NCBI GenBank assembly: GCA_024349765.1
Contig: AP026073.1
Coordinates: 3,658,001 to 3,722,000 of the forward strand
Length of the DNA: 64,000 nucleotides
Source: Streptomyces nigrescens
GTDB taxonomy: Bacteria > Actinomycetota > Actinomycetes > Streptomycetales > Streptomycetaceae
Direction: 5' to 3'
Numbering within the stretch: position 1 is the stretch's first letter; each line of letters starts with the position of its first letter. Positions 25,160 through 33,265 of the stretch are shown one piece after another. Under the pieces are notes generated by a model. It made no database searches, was not told the DNA's origin, and saw only the letters and a list, made by a program, of their open reading frames with translations. Made by a program: the position numbers and the translations under genes.

Positions 25160-26123
25160 ATGAGCGAGGCCACTGCGACGACGCGGCCGCCGGAGCCGGA
25201 CTGGTCGGCGGTGACAGCCGAGGAACTGCGCGCCTACCGCGACGCGGAGAACCGCTTCCGCGCGTCCGGCGCGGCGCGGACGATCCTCGGAGAGCCGGAC
25301 GCCGGCGCCGCGATCGCCTGGCAGGAAATCGCGCTGCCTGGCCGCGACCTACCGGTCCGCGTCTACCGGCCGGCACCGACGGGAGACGACGAAGCCGCAG
25401 CCCGAACCGACCTGCCCCTCGTGGTCCATGTCCACGGAGGCGGCTTCGTGGGCACCGCGGTGCAGTGCGACTGGACCAACAGTCACCTCGCCGCCCACCT
25501 GCCCGCCGTCGTCGTCTCGGTCGAACACCGCCTCCTCGCCCCGGACAGCTCGCTCGCGAACGCCGCCGACGACGGCTGGGACGTGCTCCAGCACGTGGTG
25601 CGGCACGCAGCGCAGTGGGGCGTCGACCCGGCGCGCACGGCCGTCTTCGGCGAGAGCTGCGGCGCGTTGATCAGCGCGCTGACGGCCATCCGGGCCAGGG
25701 AGGCCGGCCTGAAGCTCAAGGCACAGGTACTGGTCAACCCCGCGGTCGACGTGACCGAGACGATGTTCGACCACCCCTCGATCGCCGAGTACGCGTACCA
25801 CCCGACCCGGGCCCTGCCACAACTGCGGCTCGTCCAGCGGCTCTCCGTCCCACAGGGAACCGACGCCCGCACGCTGTCGCCGCTGTACGCCGACGACCTG
25901 AGCGGGCTGGCACCGGCGCTCGTGGTGGTGCCCACCCAGGATGCGGTCGCCGACCACGGCCGCCGCTATCGCCGAGCGCCTGCAGGCGGCCGAGTCCTCC
26001 GTGCGGCTCACCGAATACCCGGGAGCGCGGCACGCGTTCCTCACCCTGCCCGGCGTGGAACCTCAGGCCGAGGCCGCCCAGGCGGAGATCCTCGCGTTCC
26101 TCCACGCGACCCTCTCGAAGTGA
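25160..26123 (+). pseudogene. Alpha/beta hydrolase (HSL-type) interrupted by a 1-nt frameshift
   Basis: From ATG 25160 (GGGAG 4-5 nt upstream) the first 270 codons carry LVVHVHGGGFVGT (oxyanion hole), VFGESCGALIS (nucleophile Ser) and LVVVPTQDAVADHG (acid). At about 25970 an extra C (TATCGCC) breaks the frame. The true end, RLQAAESSVRLTEYPGARHA with the catalytic His and stop at 26123, lies in the next frame. Unshifted, translation would run to 26194 without the His. Either this is a recent mutation or a sequencing error. The intact version would be about 320 residues, in an operon with the aldo/keto reductase. Confidence 0.85.
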
Positions 26124-26133
26124 CGGACGAACG

Positions 26134-27111
26134 ATGCACCCCACCCTTGGACCCGACGGCCCCGCGGTCTCCCGGCTCGGCCTCGGCTGTATGAGCATGA
26201 CCGGCACCTACGGCCCCGCCGACCCGCACGAGGCCGCGGCCACCCTGCTGGAGGCCCTCGACTCGGGCGTCACCATGTTCGACACCGGCGACTTCTACAG
26301 CGACGGAGCGAACGAGGAACTGCTCGGCCGGACCCTCGCACCACACCGCGACCACGTCGTGCTGGCCACCAAGACGGGCGTTCGGCGCACCGCCGAAGGC
26401 CTGGTCCCCGCCGGTTCACCCGAGTATCTGCGCCGTGCCTGCGAAGCGTCCCTGCGCCGCCTGCGCACCGACCACATCGACGTGTACTACCTCGCCCGCA
26501 TCGACCCCGCCGTGCCCCTCGAGGAGTCGGTCGGCGCGCTGGCCGAACTGGTCGCCCAGGGAAAGGTGGGCCGCATCGGTCTGTCCGAGGTCTCGGCCGC
26601 CACCCTCCGCCGCGCCCATGCCATCCACCCGATCAGCGCCGTCCAGACCGAGTACTCCCTGTGGGAACGGCATGTCGAAGAAGACGTCATGCCCACGCTT
26701 CGCGGCCTCGGCGCCGTCCTGGTCGCCTACAGCCCTCTCGGCCGCGGCCTGCTCACCGGAGCCGTACGCGCCACCACCCGCTACGGCCACGGCGACTTCC
26801 GTGCCACCGCCCCCCGTTACAACGGCGACGACCTCCAGGCCAACCTCGCCATCGTCGACGCCCTCACCGAAATCGCCGCAACCAAGCACGCCACCCCCGC
26901 CCAGATCGCCCTTGCCTGGCTCCTCACCCGTGGCAGCGACGTCATCCCCATCCCCGGCAGCTCCCGCCGCCCCCACCTGCGCGACAACCTGGCCGCCCTC
27001 GACTTGCATCTGACAGCGGCCGACCTCAGCGACATCGACGGCGCCGTCCCCACCACCGGCGCCCACGGAGCCCGGTACGGCGACCACGGCATCGGCCTGA
27101 TCGACCGATGA
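26134..27111 (+). CDS. Aldo/keto reductase, with an unusual residue at the catalytic His site
   Basis: 325 residues with the AKR barrel pattern LGLGCMSMTGTYG, TMFDTGDFYSDGANEELLG (catalytic Asp and Tyr), VVLATKTGV (Lys), GKVGRIGLSEVSA, VQTEYSLWER, VAYSPLGRGLLTG and VIPIPGSSRRPHL. The usual His after strand 4 (YYLHRxDP in close families) reads YYLARIDP here, so the fourth catalytic residue appears to be Ala. ATG 26134, 10 nt after the frameshifted hydrolase's true stop, suggests one transcript under the divergent TetR. Confidence 0.9.
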   Translation: MHPTLGPDGPAVSRLGLGCMSMTGTYGPADPHEAAATLLEALDSGVTMFDTGDFYSDGANEELLGRTLAPHRDHVVLATKTGVRRTAEGLVPAGSPEYLRRACEASLRRLRTDHIDVYYLARIDPAVPLEESVGALAELVAQGKVGRIGLSEVSAATLRRAHAIHPISAVQTEYSLWERHVEEDVMPTLRGLGAVLVAYSPLGRGLLTGAVRATTRYGHGDFRATAPRYNGDDLQANLAIVDALTEIAATKHATPAQIALAWLLTRGSDVIPIPGSSRRPHLRDNLAALDLHLTAADLSDIDGAVPTTGAHGARYGDHGIGLIDR

Positions 27112-27172
27112 GACCCGGAGCAGGGCACGCGTTCCACGGCCTGCCGGTCGTGGCGCCGCAGGCCGAGGACTG
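27112..27172 (+). pseudogene. Short relic resembling a hydrolase C-terminus
   Basis: Directly after the reductase stop the frame reads GAGHAFHGLPVVAPQAED and then stops. This resembles GARHAFLTLPGVEPQAEA at the true end of the hydrolase at 25160. At the DNA level GGCACGCGTTCC and CAGGCCGAGG are shared in the same order. It may be the last piece of a second, lost hydrolase copy. Confidence 0.4.
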
Positions 27173-27403
27173 ACTGGACTGGACTGGCATCGGCTCCCTT
27201 GGGCTCCGCACCTGAGGAGCGGAGGGCAACCATCCCGACAACAGCGCCCCGAGCCACAGCTCACCCCGACCTACGCGGAAGGGTTCGGGGCGGGGCCGCG
27301 GGCATCGCGCTGCCCGCGGCGCGTGTTCCGCTGACGCGGACTCAACGTCACAGACCCGGATCGTTACGGGTCACGACCGTCATGTACCAGGGAGGCAGAC
27401 ACA

Positions 27404-27860
27404 GTGAAGCGCATCGGCATCATCGGAGTGGGCGAGATCGGCCGGGCCATCGTGATGGGCCTGTGTGACGGGGACGGGACGTCGCTGGAGGTTTTTCTCT
27501 CCCCCCGGGGAGCGCGGACTGCCGCGGAGCTGTCCGAGCGCTACAAGGGAGTGAAGGTCTGCGCCGACAATCAGGAGGTGGTGGACCGCTCCGAGCTGGT
27601 GATCATCGCGGTACGCCGCCAGGACCGGCACGAGGCGTTGACCGGGCTGAGGGTGGGAAGCGACAAGATCGTGGTCAATGTGATGGCCGGCGTCAGCAAC
27701 GACGCCCTGCGTCACACACTCGCCACCGGGGCCCCGCTGGTCCGGGCCATCCCCCTGGCCGAACGGCAACAACGAACGCATCCGCGCTACTTGGTTCGAC
27801 CCGGCCAACTCCGAAGCCTTGGTGAAGGCCCTCGACGGCCTCCTCGCCGGCTTGCAATAG
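27404..27860 (+). pseudogene. Truncated pyrroline-5-carboxylate reductase-like gene joined to a foreign tail
   Basis: Codons 1-117 are the NADP-binding half of a ProC-like protein: IGIIGVGEIGRAIVMGL, SELVIIAVRRQD, IVVNVMAGVSNDALRH, PLVRAIPLA. The C-terminal dimerisation/catalytic domain is missing. From 27762 a different frame reads NGNNERIRATWFDPANSEAL and ends LLAGLQ-stop at 27860. This looks like the C-terminus of an unrelated protein I cannot name. In the ProC frame translation instead continues to 27901 as Arg/Pro-rich sequence. A deletion joining two genes explains the structure. Confidence 0.65.
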
Positions 27861-28046
27861 CCCAGAGGGAGAGCTCGCCCCGGAGGCGCCCCGTGAGTTG
27901 ACCCCCACGTCACGGGGCCGTCCCCAAGAACCGGCGCAACCCGCTGGCACTGTGCAGGGGGAGCGGCCCTGTCCGCGAGTCGCTGCTGGGGCTGAGGATG
28001 AGGGTGGGCACCGTCACCGTCGAGGCGATCCGGTCCCGGCTCGGGA

Positions 28047-28063
28047 CATGATCCGCCGGACAG
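28047..28063. repeat. Left copy of an 11-bp inverted repeat flanking the MerR/DUF4188 pair
   Basis: CATGATCCGCCGGACAG ends 3 nt before the MerR stop codon. Its part CCGCCGGACAG (28053-28063) is the exact complement of CTGTCCGGCGG at 29279-29289. Confidence 0.6.
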
Positions 28064-28066
28064 AAC

Positions 28067-28705
28067 TCACCGGCCCCCGAACCTCCGGGCCGATTCCTGG
28101 ACGTGCGCCAGCCTGCGCAGGCTGAGCAGCACCGGTTCGTACAGCACGGTCAGCGCGACGGCCGCCTCGATCTGCCCGGCCGCCGTGGGCTGTTCCTCCA
28201 CCGCGTCCAGGTCGGCGACGGCGAGTTCGGCGGCGAGGCGACCGTAGGGCAGCAGGTGTGCGGTGTCGCAGGGGTAGCCGAGGCGGACGAGCGCGGCGAC
28301 GGAGGTGATGAGCGTGCCGAGGGCGGGGGAGGGCTCATCGTGCATGCCGTGCCAGCCCAACTGCTCCAGCAACGCGTCCACCGAGCGGTGCGCGATCCCC
28401 GTCGCCTCGTCGTCCTCGGCGGGGCCCGGGACACGCGGCAGCGCCCGGGTGGCCGCGCCGAGCCGCATGTGGTGGTCCAGCGACGTGTCCTCCGCGGCGG
28501 CGATCACCTCCCGTGCGACGGCCACCGGCATCTTGCCGATCTGGATCAGTGCCCGCACCAGCCGGAGCCGGCGCAGGTGCTCCTCGCCGTACTCGGCCTG
28601 GGTGGCGGTGACCCGGTGGCCGGGCTGGAGCAGCCCTTCCCGCAGGTAGTACTTGATCGTCGCGGTGGACACCCCGCTGCGCGCGCTCAGTTCGGCCAGT
28701 CGCAT
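28067..28705 (-). CDS. MerR-family transcriptional regulator of DUF4188 gene
   Basis: 212 residues. The N-terminal MerR domain reads RLAELSARSGVSTATIKYYL, REGLLQPG, then EEHLRRLRLVRALIQIGKMP. The C-terminal part is helical, with an unknown ligand. ATG 28705 is chosen because AAGGAGG lies about 10 nt upstream; the longer open frame would cross the operator. It is divergent from the DUF4188 gene across 83 bp containing three copies of the half site CTATCCA. It probably controls that gene. Confidence 0.9.
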   Translation of the reverse strand: MRLAELSARSGVSTATIKYYLREGLLQPGHRVTATQAEYGEEHLRRLRLVRALIQIGKMPVAVAREVIAAAEDTSLDHHMRLGAATRALPRVPGPAEDDEATGIAHRSVDALLEQLGWHGMHDEPSPALGTLITSVAALVRLGYPCDTAHLLPYGRLAAELAVADLDAVEEQPTAAGQIEAAVALTVLYEPVLLSLRRLAHVQESARRFGGR

Positions 28706-28733
28706 CCTCTGGCAGCCTCCTTTGGATTCTGTC

Positions 28734-28764
28734 ACTATCCAAGCATGGATAGTTCCGCTATCCA
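28734..28764. promoter_or_regulatory. MerR operator with third half site
   Basis: ACTATCCA (28734-28741) and TGGATAGT (28746-28753) are perfect arms around 4 nt. A further CTATCCA half site follows at 28758-28764. The element lies between the divergent MerR and DUF4188 genes. Confidence 0.75.
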
Positions 28765-28788
28765 ACGACTGAAGCGGGGGTTACGGAC

Positions 28789-29271
28789 ATGGGTACGGCA
28801 CCGATAACGGGGCGGGTCACGGCGGCGGCCGACGGGGACGTGGTGGTCTTCCTCATCGGGATGCGGATCAACCGGTGGCGGGCGGTACGCCACTGGCTGC
28901 CCACCTTCACGGCCATGCCGCGCATGCTCAAGGAGCTTGCCCGCGAGAAGGACAGCGGGCTGTTGGGATACCGGGGCTACTCGGCCGGGCTGCGCACCTA
29001 CACACTCGTCCAGTACTGGGAGTCGCGCGAGAAGCTGCTCGCCTACGCCTCGGCCCCGGGCCAGCAGCACCGCCCCGCCTGGGCGGCGTTCAACCGCCGT
29101 GCGCGCGGCGCCGCGGGGAGCGTCGGCATCTGGCACGAGACCTACATCGTGCCGGCGGGTTCGTACGAAACGATCTACCACGGCATGCCACCGACCGGGC
29201 TCGGCGAAGCCTATGGAGTCGAGCCGGTCGGGCGGCGGGGCGAGCGGGCCGCGGAGCGGCTCGCGGGCTGA
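28789..29271 (+). CDS. DUF4188 protein, probable monooxygenase-like ferredoxin fold
   Basis: 160 residues with the DUF4188 layout: VVVFLIGMRINRWRAVRHWL, LGYRGYSAGLRTYTLVQYWE, then FNRRARGAAGSVGIWHETY and VPAGSYETIYHGMPPTGLG. Members are related to heme-degrading/antibiotic monooxygenase folds, but no reaction is established. ATG 28789 follows GGGGG at 8 nt. It is controlled by the divergent MerR. The gene ends 8 nt before an inverted-repeat copy. Confidence 0.85.
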   Translation: MGTAPITGRVTAAADGDVVVFLIGMRINRWRAVRHWLPTFTAMPRMLKELAREKDSGLLGYRGYSAGLRTYTLVQYWESREKLLAYASAPGQQHRPAWAAFNRRARGAAGSVGIWHETYIVPAGSYETIYHGMPPTGLGEAYGVEPVGRRGERAAERLAG

Positions 29272-29273
29272 CC

Positions 29274-29289
29274 AGGGCCTGTCCGGCGG
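29274..29289. repeat. Right copy of the inverted repeat flanking MerR/DUF4188
   Basis: AGGGCCTGTCCGGCGG begins 3 nt after the DUF4188 stop. Its CTGTCCGGCGG part matches the inverted copy at 28053-28063 exactly. A further similar copy lies at 30507-30532. Confidence 0.6.
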
Positions 29290-29675
29290 CCCTTCCGGGG
29301 CCCGCTTCCGGAGGGCGTGCCCGTGCTGCCCGTCCCCGTACGGTCCATCTCTGCCGCCGCCTCGAACGGGAGGTCGCGCGGGACGTGCTCGGGTGGTGTG
29401 GCCCGCAAGGCCGCGCATTCGTCGTGGAAGTCGGGCCAGGGGGGGACGGGGCGCGGAGTGAGGAAGTCCGGGAGCCACCGATGGGAGGCGATCAGGGAGC
29501 GCAGCAGCCGGATGTGTCCCGGATCGAGACGAGTGAAGGCATGTCGGAGGGTGCGGAACCGGGGGAGTTGGGTGGGGTAGTGGTGGGGATCCCGGCCCAG
29601 CCAGCTGACCAAGTACGGGGCACACATGGCGCTTTCGTGTTCGCGCTCGCGGAGGCAGGAAAGGACGAGAAGCAT
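29285..29675 (-). pseudogene. Fragment resembling a DUF5937-type winged-helix regulator
   Basis: The minus frame reads LDPGHIRLLRSLIASHRWLP then DFLTPRPVPPWPDFHDECAA and LRATPPEHVPRDLP. This matches the N-terminal region of actinobacterial ArsR-like DUF5937 regulators (DFLTPPP...LRATPPERV). The winged-helix domain that should follow is absent and the frame degrades into the DUF4188 gene's 3' end. Only the N-terminal third survives. Confidence 0.5.
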
Positions 29676-30414
29676 TGAACGGCTCGGTCGACGCCGCTGC
29701 GCTGGGTGGCGTCATCGCGGTCGGAGCCTTCGTGCAGCGCATGACGGGAATGGGGTTCGCGCTGGTGTCGGTGCCTGCGCTGGGACTGCTGCTGGGTCCG
29801 GCGGACGGGGTCGCGCTGGTCAACTGTGCAGCGGGCCTGGTCAGCGCCGTTGGATTGGCCAGTACGTGGCGACAGGTGCGCCTCTCGGCGATGGTGGTGC
29901 TGGTCGCGGCGGCGGCCTGCTCGGTTCCGGTGGGGACGTTGGTGGTGGGCCTGTTGCCTGGGCCGGTGCTGCTTGCCTTTCTGGGGGCGGCGGTGAGCGC
30001 GCCGCTGTTGTGCTGGTGTTGGCCGGGATCCGTGTGGCGTCGCTGCGCGGTACTTCTGGCGCCATTGTGGCGGGCGCGGCGAGCGGGTTCATGAATGCGG
30101 CGGCCGGCGTGGGCGGTCCGGCGTTGTCGCTGTACGCGGCGAACGCCGACTGGCCGTTGCGGCAGTTCGTGCCGAACGCGTTGTTCTACGGCGTGGTGCT
30201 GAACGTCTTCTCCGTGGCGGCCAACGGCGTTCCTGGGCTCACAGCGCACGCCTGGGCGCTGGCGGGGGTGGGCCTGATAGCCGGGACCCTGGCGGGTGAA
30301 GGCCTCACCCGGCGGGTGCCGCAGGCATGGCTCCGGAATGCGGTGATGGTGCTGTCACTGGCCGGCGGGGTGACCACCTTGCTGCGCGGCCTGTGGGAAC
30401 TCTGCGGGCGATGA
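29675..30414 (+). pseudogene. TauE/SafE-family permease with a frameshift
   Basis: From TTG 29675 (AAAGGA upstream) the frame gives VGAFVQRMTGMGFALVSVPA, the typical TauE/SafE opening. It continues to about 30000, where the DNA shows a 1-nt loss. The other frame then continues AAVVLVLAGIRVASLRG, GAASGFMNAAAGVGGPALSL, WPLRQFVPNALFYGVVLNVF to the stop at 30414, with the expected remaining membrane segments. Joined, it makes a protein of about 246 residues, a probable anion or sulfonate exporter. As read, it is inactivated or the base call is wrong. Confidence 0.82.
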
Positions 30415-30506
30415 GAAGTACCGGGCCGGGCATCTTGACCCTGCTGTCAGTTGCAAGACGACACCGTTCATTACGCGAAGGCCGTTTGTCAGGCCCGAAC
30501 TTCGCT

Positions 30507-30532
30507 GGGTCCTGTCCGGCGGATCTTGTGAC
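30507..30532. repeat. Copy of the CCTGTCCGGCGGATC motif
   Basis: CCTGTCCGGCGGATC (30511-30525) is related to the copies at 28047-28063 and 29274-29289. A second GATCCGG follows about 10 nt later. This motif is often seen at ends of old insertion elements in Streptomyces. Confidence 0.4.
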
Positions 30533-30600
30533 TGATCCGGGCCGGGGCGTCGCACGGGCATGGGGCGGGAAGCCCGTCTCCGCGCGGAGGCGAAAACCAG

Positions 30601-30639
30601 GCGACAGCAGGAGGCCGGGCGCGCTAGCGTCCGCAGGCA
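30601..30639 (+). promoter_or_regulatory. Possible leaderless promoter of the DinB-like gene
   Basis: TAGCGT (30625-30630) lies 8 nt before ATG 30639, with GCGACA 18 nt further upstream. No ribosome binding site is correctly placed, so a transcript starting at the ATG is likely. Confidence 0.4.
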
Positions 30640-31154
30640 TGGCCCCTTCACTTGAACGTCCCCCTTTGCACGCTGACGAACGCACCGCGCTCCTCGGCTG
30701 GTTGGACCTCCAACGGCAGATCCTGCGATGGAAATGCGAGGGCCTGAGCGAGACGGACGCGTACCGCTCCGTCATCCCGACCTCGCCGGCGATGACGATG
30801 GCCGGACTCATCAGCCATATGCGGTGGACCGAGCACTGCTGGCTGGAGGTGCTGTTCCTCGGCGGCGACAAGACGCAGAGCCCTTCCTTCGACGAGGCGG
30901 ACGAGGACGCCGACTGGCGCACCAACGGCGCCCCGCTGAAGCAGCTACTCGCGGAGTACGAGGCCCAGTGCGCCCGCAGCAACGAGATCGTGGCCGCGGC
31001 CTCCCTGGACGACCTCGGCCGCCACCCCGACTACCGCTCCGGCAACGCCAATCTCCGCTGGATGCTCATCCACCTCATCGAGGAGACCGGACGGCACGCG
31101 GGTCACGCGGACATCGTGCGGGAACTGCTCGACGGGGCGAAGGGGTACTACTGA
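30639..31154 (+). CDS. DinB/DUF664-family protein
   Basis: 171 residues. The four-helix-bundle pattern reads ERTALLGWLDLQRQILRWKC, TMAGLISHMRWTEHCWLEVL, LDDLGRHPDYRSGNANLRWM and LIHLIEETGRHAGHADIVRE. The His in SHMRW and the HAGH pair are the expected metal-binding positions. Members of this fold include bacillithiol/mycothiol-dependent transferases, and in actinomycetes a thiol-transferase role is likely but unproved. Its last 7 nt overlap the convergent gene at 31148. Confidence 0.88.
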   Translation: MAPSLERPPLHADERTALLGWLDLQRQILRWKCEGLSETDAYRSVIPTSPAMTMAGLISHMRWTEHCWLEVLFLGGDKTQSPSFDEADEDADWRTNGAPLKQLLAEYEAQCARSNEIVAAASLDDLGRHPDYRSGNANLRWMLIHLIEETGRHAGHADIVRELLDGAKGYY

Positions 31155-31573
31155 GACCACACGAGCCCGTAAAACATGAGGAAGATACTCAGCAGGCCGC
31201 CGAAGATGGCAACGGGGGTGATTCCCGATGCCATTTCCTCTGGGCTCGATTGGGTGACGCCTCGCAGTACCCGCTCCCACCAGGCCACGACTTGCTCATC
31301 GCGTCCGGTAACGGCGTCCAAGAGTTGACGTGCCGGGATAACGGTGATCCCCCACAGCCAATAGCCGGCAAGGAATTGCTTGGTGAGCGTCAGGGGGCCC
31401 TCCGCCTGCGCGTACCTCCGCAGCCCCAGTCGGACCGCGGGCGACGCTCGCGGGCCGAGACAGAGGGCGGTCATGCTTTTCTCCAGCGACTTGACTGCCA
31501 ATTCGCCACGGCGAAGACGTAAGCGCCGTACCAGGACGGCCAGGCGGCGCAGGATTGCACCGATATGCGGCAC
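31148..31573 (-). CDS. Hypothetical protein with C-terminal membrane segment
   Basis: 141 residues from GTG 31573, preceded by GGAGG at 9 nt, which settles the start. The N-terminus is very basic (LRRLAVLVRRLRLRRGE). WLWGITVIPARQLLDAVTGR is partly hydrophobic, and the C-terminus ends in ITPVAIFGGLLSIFLMFYGL, a membrane helix. No family is recognised. It overlaps the DinB gene end by 7 nt on the opposite strand. Confidence 0.6.
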   Translation of the reverse strand: MPHIGAILRRLAVLVRRLRLRRGELAVKSLEKSMTALCLGPRASPAVRLGLRRYAQAEGPLTLTKQFLAGYWLWGITVIPARQLLDAVTGRDEQVVAWWERVLRGVTQSSPEEMASGITPVAIFGGLLSIFLMFYGLVWSQ

Positions 31574-31972
31574 GTGACAAATCCTCCGTCTGTGCTCCCG
31601 CCATGGCGATCCGAGCCAGGCGAACCCCGCCACCGCGGGGAACCGAGAAGATAGCAGCGCAAGGCGATCCGTGTGTGCCGTACCACTGCCCGTATCCAGG
31701 CGTGCGGGGTTCAGGTACTCCACGCCTTCCGGCTCGTAAATCCCTTACGGCGCAGGGCGGTTGGGCGGAACTGGTGGGAGAGGCGACATCGGATAAGGCC
31801 ACTGTCGGAGGCGCCGTACCCGGAGGACCGGGTCATCGCCACAGAGGTCGGCTCGCCACGCGATGCGTCCGGCGCGTGGACCGCCCTCGCACGGGCCGAC
31901 CAGTTACGCGCCGGACCGAAGAGAACCTGCGCCAGCTCGGCCGTGACACCTGGAGCAGGCACCTTTTTGCGG
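31574..31972. other. Intergenic stretch, nothing recognised
   Basis: Open frames here lack start signals and known domains. No terminator or operator is obvious. Confidence 0.4.
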
Positions 31973-32563
31973 TCAAGCAACGTCAGCGGTGCCCCGGGGG
32001 TGATAGAGCGCCTGGACGCGGGGGAAGTCGATGGGCTCGTCTTCGGGCAGTTGGAGGAAGTGCTTTACCTGCCAGGTCTGTGTGCTGCGGGCTTGGCGGT
32101 TGGTGGTGGTCACCCACGGTGGGTAGACGCGGAATGCCCGTTTCCCGCCGGAGCCGTTCGTTGACACGATGTCCCGTTCACGGAGCACGTCCCGCGGGAA
32201 CACGAACTGCCCGAATCGTTCGCCGTCGCGGCAACTGATGACGAACAGATCCACGGGATCTGCCGCATCGAAGGGCTGGATCGGCCCGCTCGCGGACCTC
32301 TTCCACACCGTGACGAACTGGCCGACCTTCGTCGGGGTCGTCTTGGCCACGCGGAATCTGACCGAGAGGCCGTCCAATGTGAACTCGCATGCCCCGTACT
32401 CGGCACTCTCCGGTTCCGGTACCGGCTGTGAGCACGTGAACCCACTCGGGTCATACACCAGCGTCTTCGCCCTCAGCAGGTCACCAGGGAGCCCCGGCCC
32501 GCGTGTCCAAGGACCAGGAGCACGGGCGCCGCGTTCCGAAGAGACCTCACGTTCCCTCGTCAT
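31973..32563 (-). CDS. MepB-family protein
   Basis: About 196 residues with the MepB (PF08877) pattern: CEFTLDGLSVRFRVAKTTPTK, VGQFVTVWKRS, DLFVISCRDGERFGQFVFPR, VYPPWV and QTWQVKHFLQLP. MepB is found beside the MepA multidrug exporter in staphylococci, but its activity is unknown and no MATE pump is nearby here. Start ATG 32563 has GGAGGA very close; ATG 32590 is the alternative with a poorer site. Confidence 0.85.
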   Translation of the reverse strand: MTREREVSSERGARAPGPWTRGPGLPGDLLRAKTLVYDPSGFTCSQPVPEPESAEYGACEFTLDGLSVRFRVAKTTPTKVGQFVTVWKRSASGPIQPFDAADPVDLFVISCRDGERFGQFVFPRDVLRERDIVSTNGSGGKRAFRVYPPWVTTTNRQARSTQTWQVKHFLQLPEDEPIDFPRVQALYHPRGTADVA

Positions 32564-33265
32564 TCCTCCATCCTGCCAGATATCGAACATGAGAACGAAT
32601 CCAGCTCACCGGGACGGTCTCTCGATCGGCTGGATCCTCGTCCTGGGTCTGCTGACGGATCGAACCCGGACCCCCTCCGCTTCTCCTTCATCCCTGCCGT
32701 TCGCCCTCGGTGGCCTGGGAGGGGAGAGGCTCGGCCCCGGTCTGGACGAAAGTGCGGCGGAAGGTGGGCAGGGCGGTGATGGCTCCAGGCAGAGAAGATC
32801 CAACTGACTGCACCGGGTGGTTGTCGAATACGGGTGGTGGTGCCGTTGGCCTCGGCCGGTATTGCGCGCGTCTTCGCAACTGCGCTGTTGTGCAAGGGTG
32901 TTGATGGTGGTGCGGTAGGCGTGCACGGGAATGTCGCGTGCTGACCGCGCGTCACCAGTACCGACACCCGTCACCACCGGGCCCCCGCAGCGCGCGCCGT
33001 GGGGTGTCGTGGAGTTGCTACGCGCTGCGCCATTCAGGGGAAATACGCAAGGTGACTATGGCGCGGCGCCGTGATCCGCGCGCCTACTGATGCTATCGAC
33101 CGGCGGGTTGCCAATCTGCTGGAGGGCATCGGTACGCCGATGTGAATCTCCGCCGGCAGTTATCACCGAGCCTGCTCCCCAGGCTGATGCCCCCTTCCCG
33201 CAGGACGTCATGCACCACGGGAGCTGAACGGCCCGCCACCATCACACCATCCGGAGGGCCATTCC
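32564..33265. other. Long leader region of the giant Ig-repeat gene
   Basis: No gene is supported. Features seen are a small hairpin CATCGG/CCGATG (33127-33142), a GC-rich inverted repeat near 33060-33090, and the ribosome binding site CGGAGGG at 33252-33258. The promoter of the giant gene should lie here but no clear -10/-35 pair stands out. Confidence 0.4.

Noticed and set aside
24685-26133. A plus-strand frame joining upstream sequence to the aldo/keto reductase as one 808-residue protein
   Set aside because: The first 480 codons are low-complexity Arg/Pro sequence antisense to TetR and out of frame with the hydrolase. The reductase has its own start at 26134.
28764-28789. Idea that the DUF4188 gene is transcribed with the MerR gene as one unit
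   Set aside because: They are divergent around an operator, so they cannot share a transcript.
31690-31790. Possible tRNA-like GGTTC stretch
   Set aside because: No cloverleaf arms could be folded around it and no CCA-end acceptor pairing is present.
32606-32977. Minus-strand frame upstream of the giant gene
   Set aside because: Arg/Pro/Ser-rich, no family, no start signal; treated as non-coding leader.
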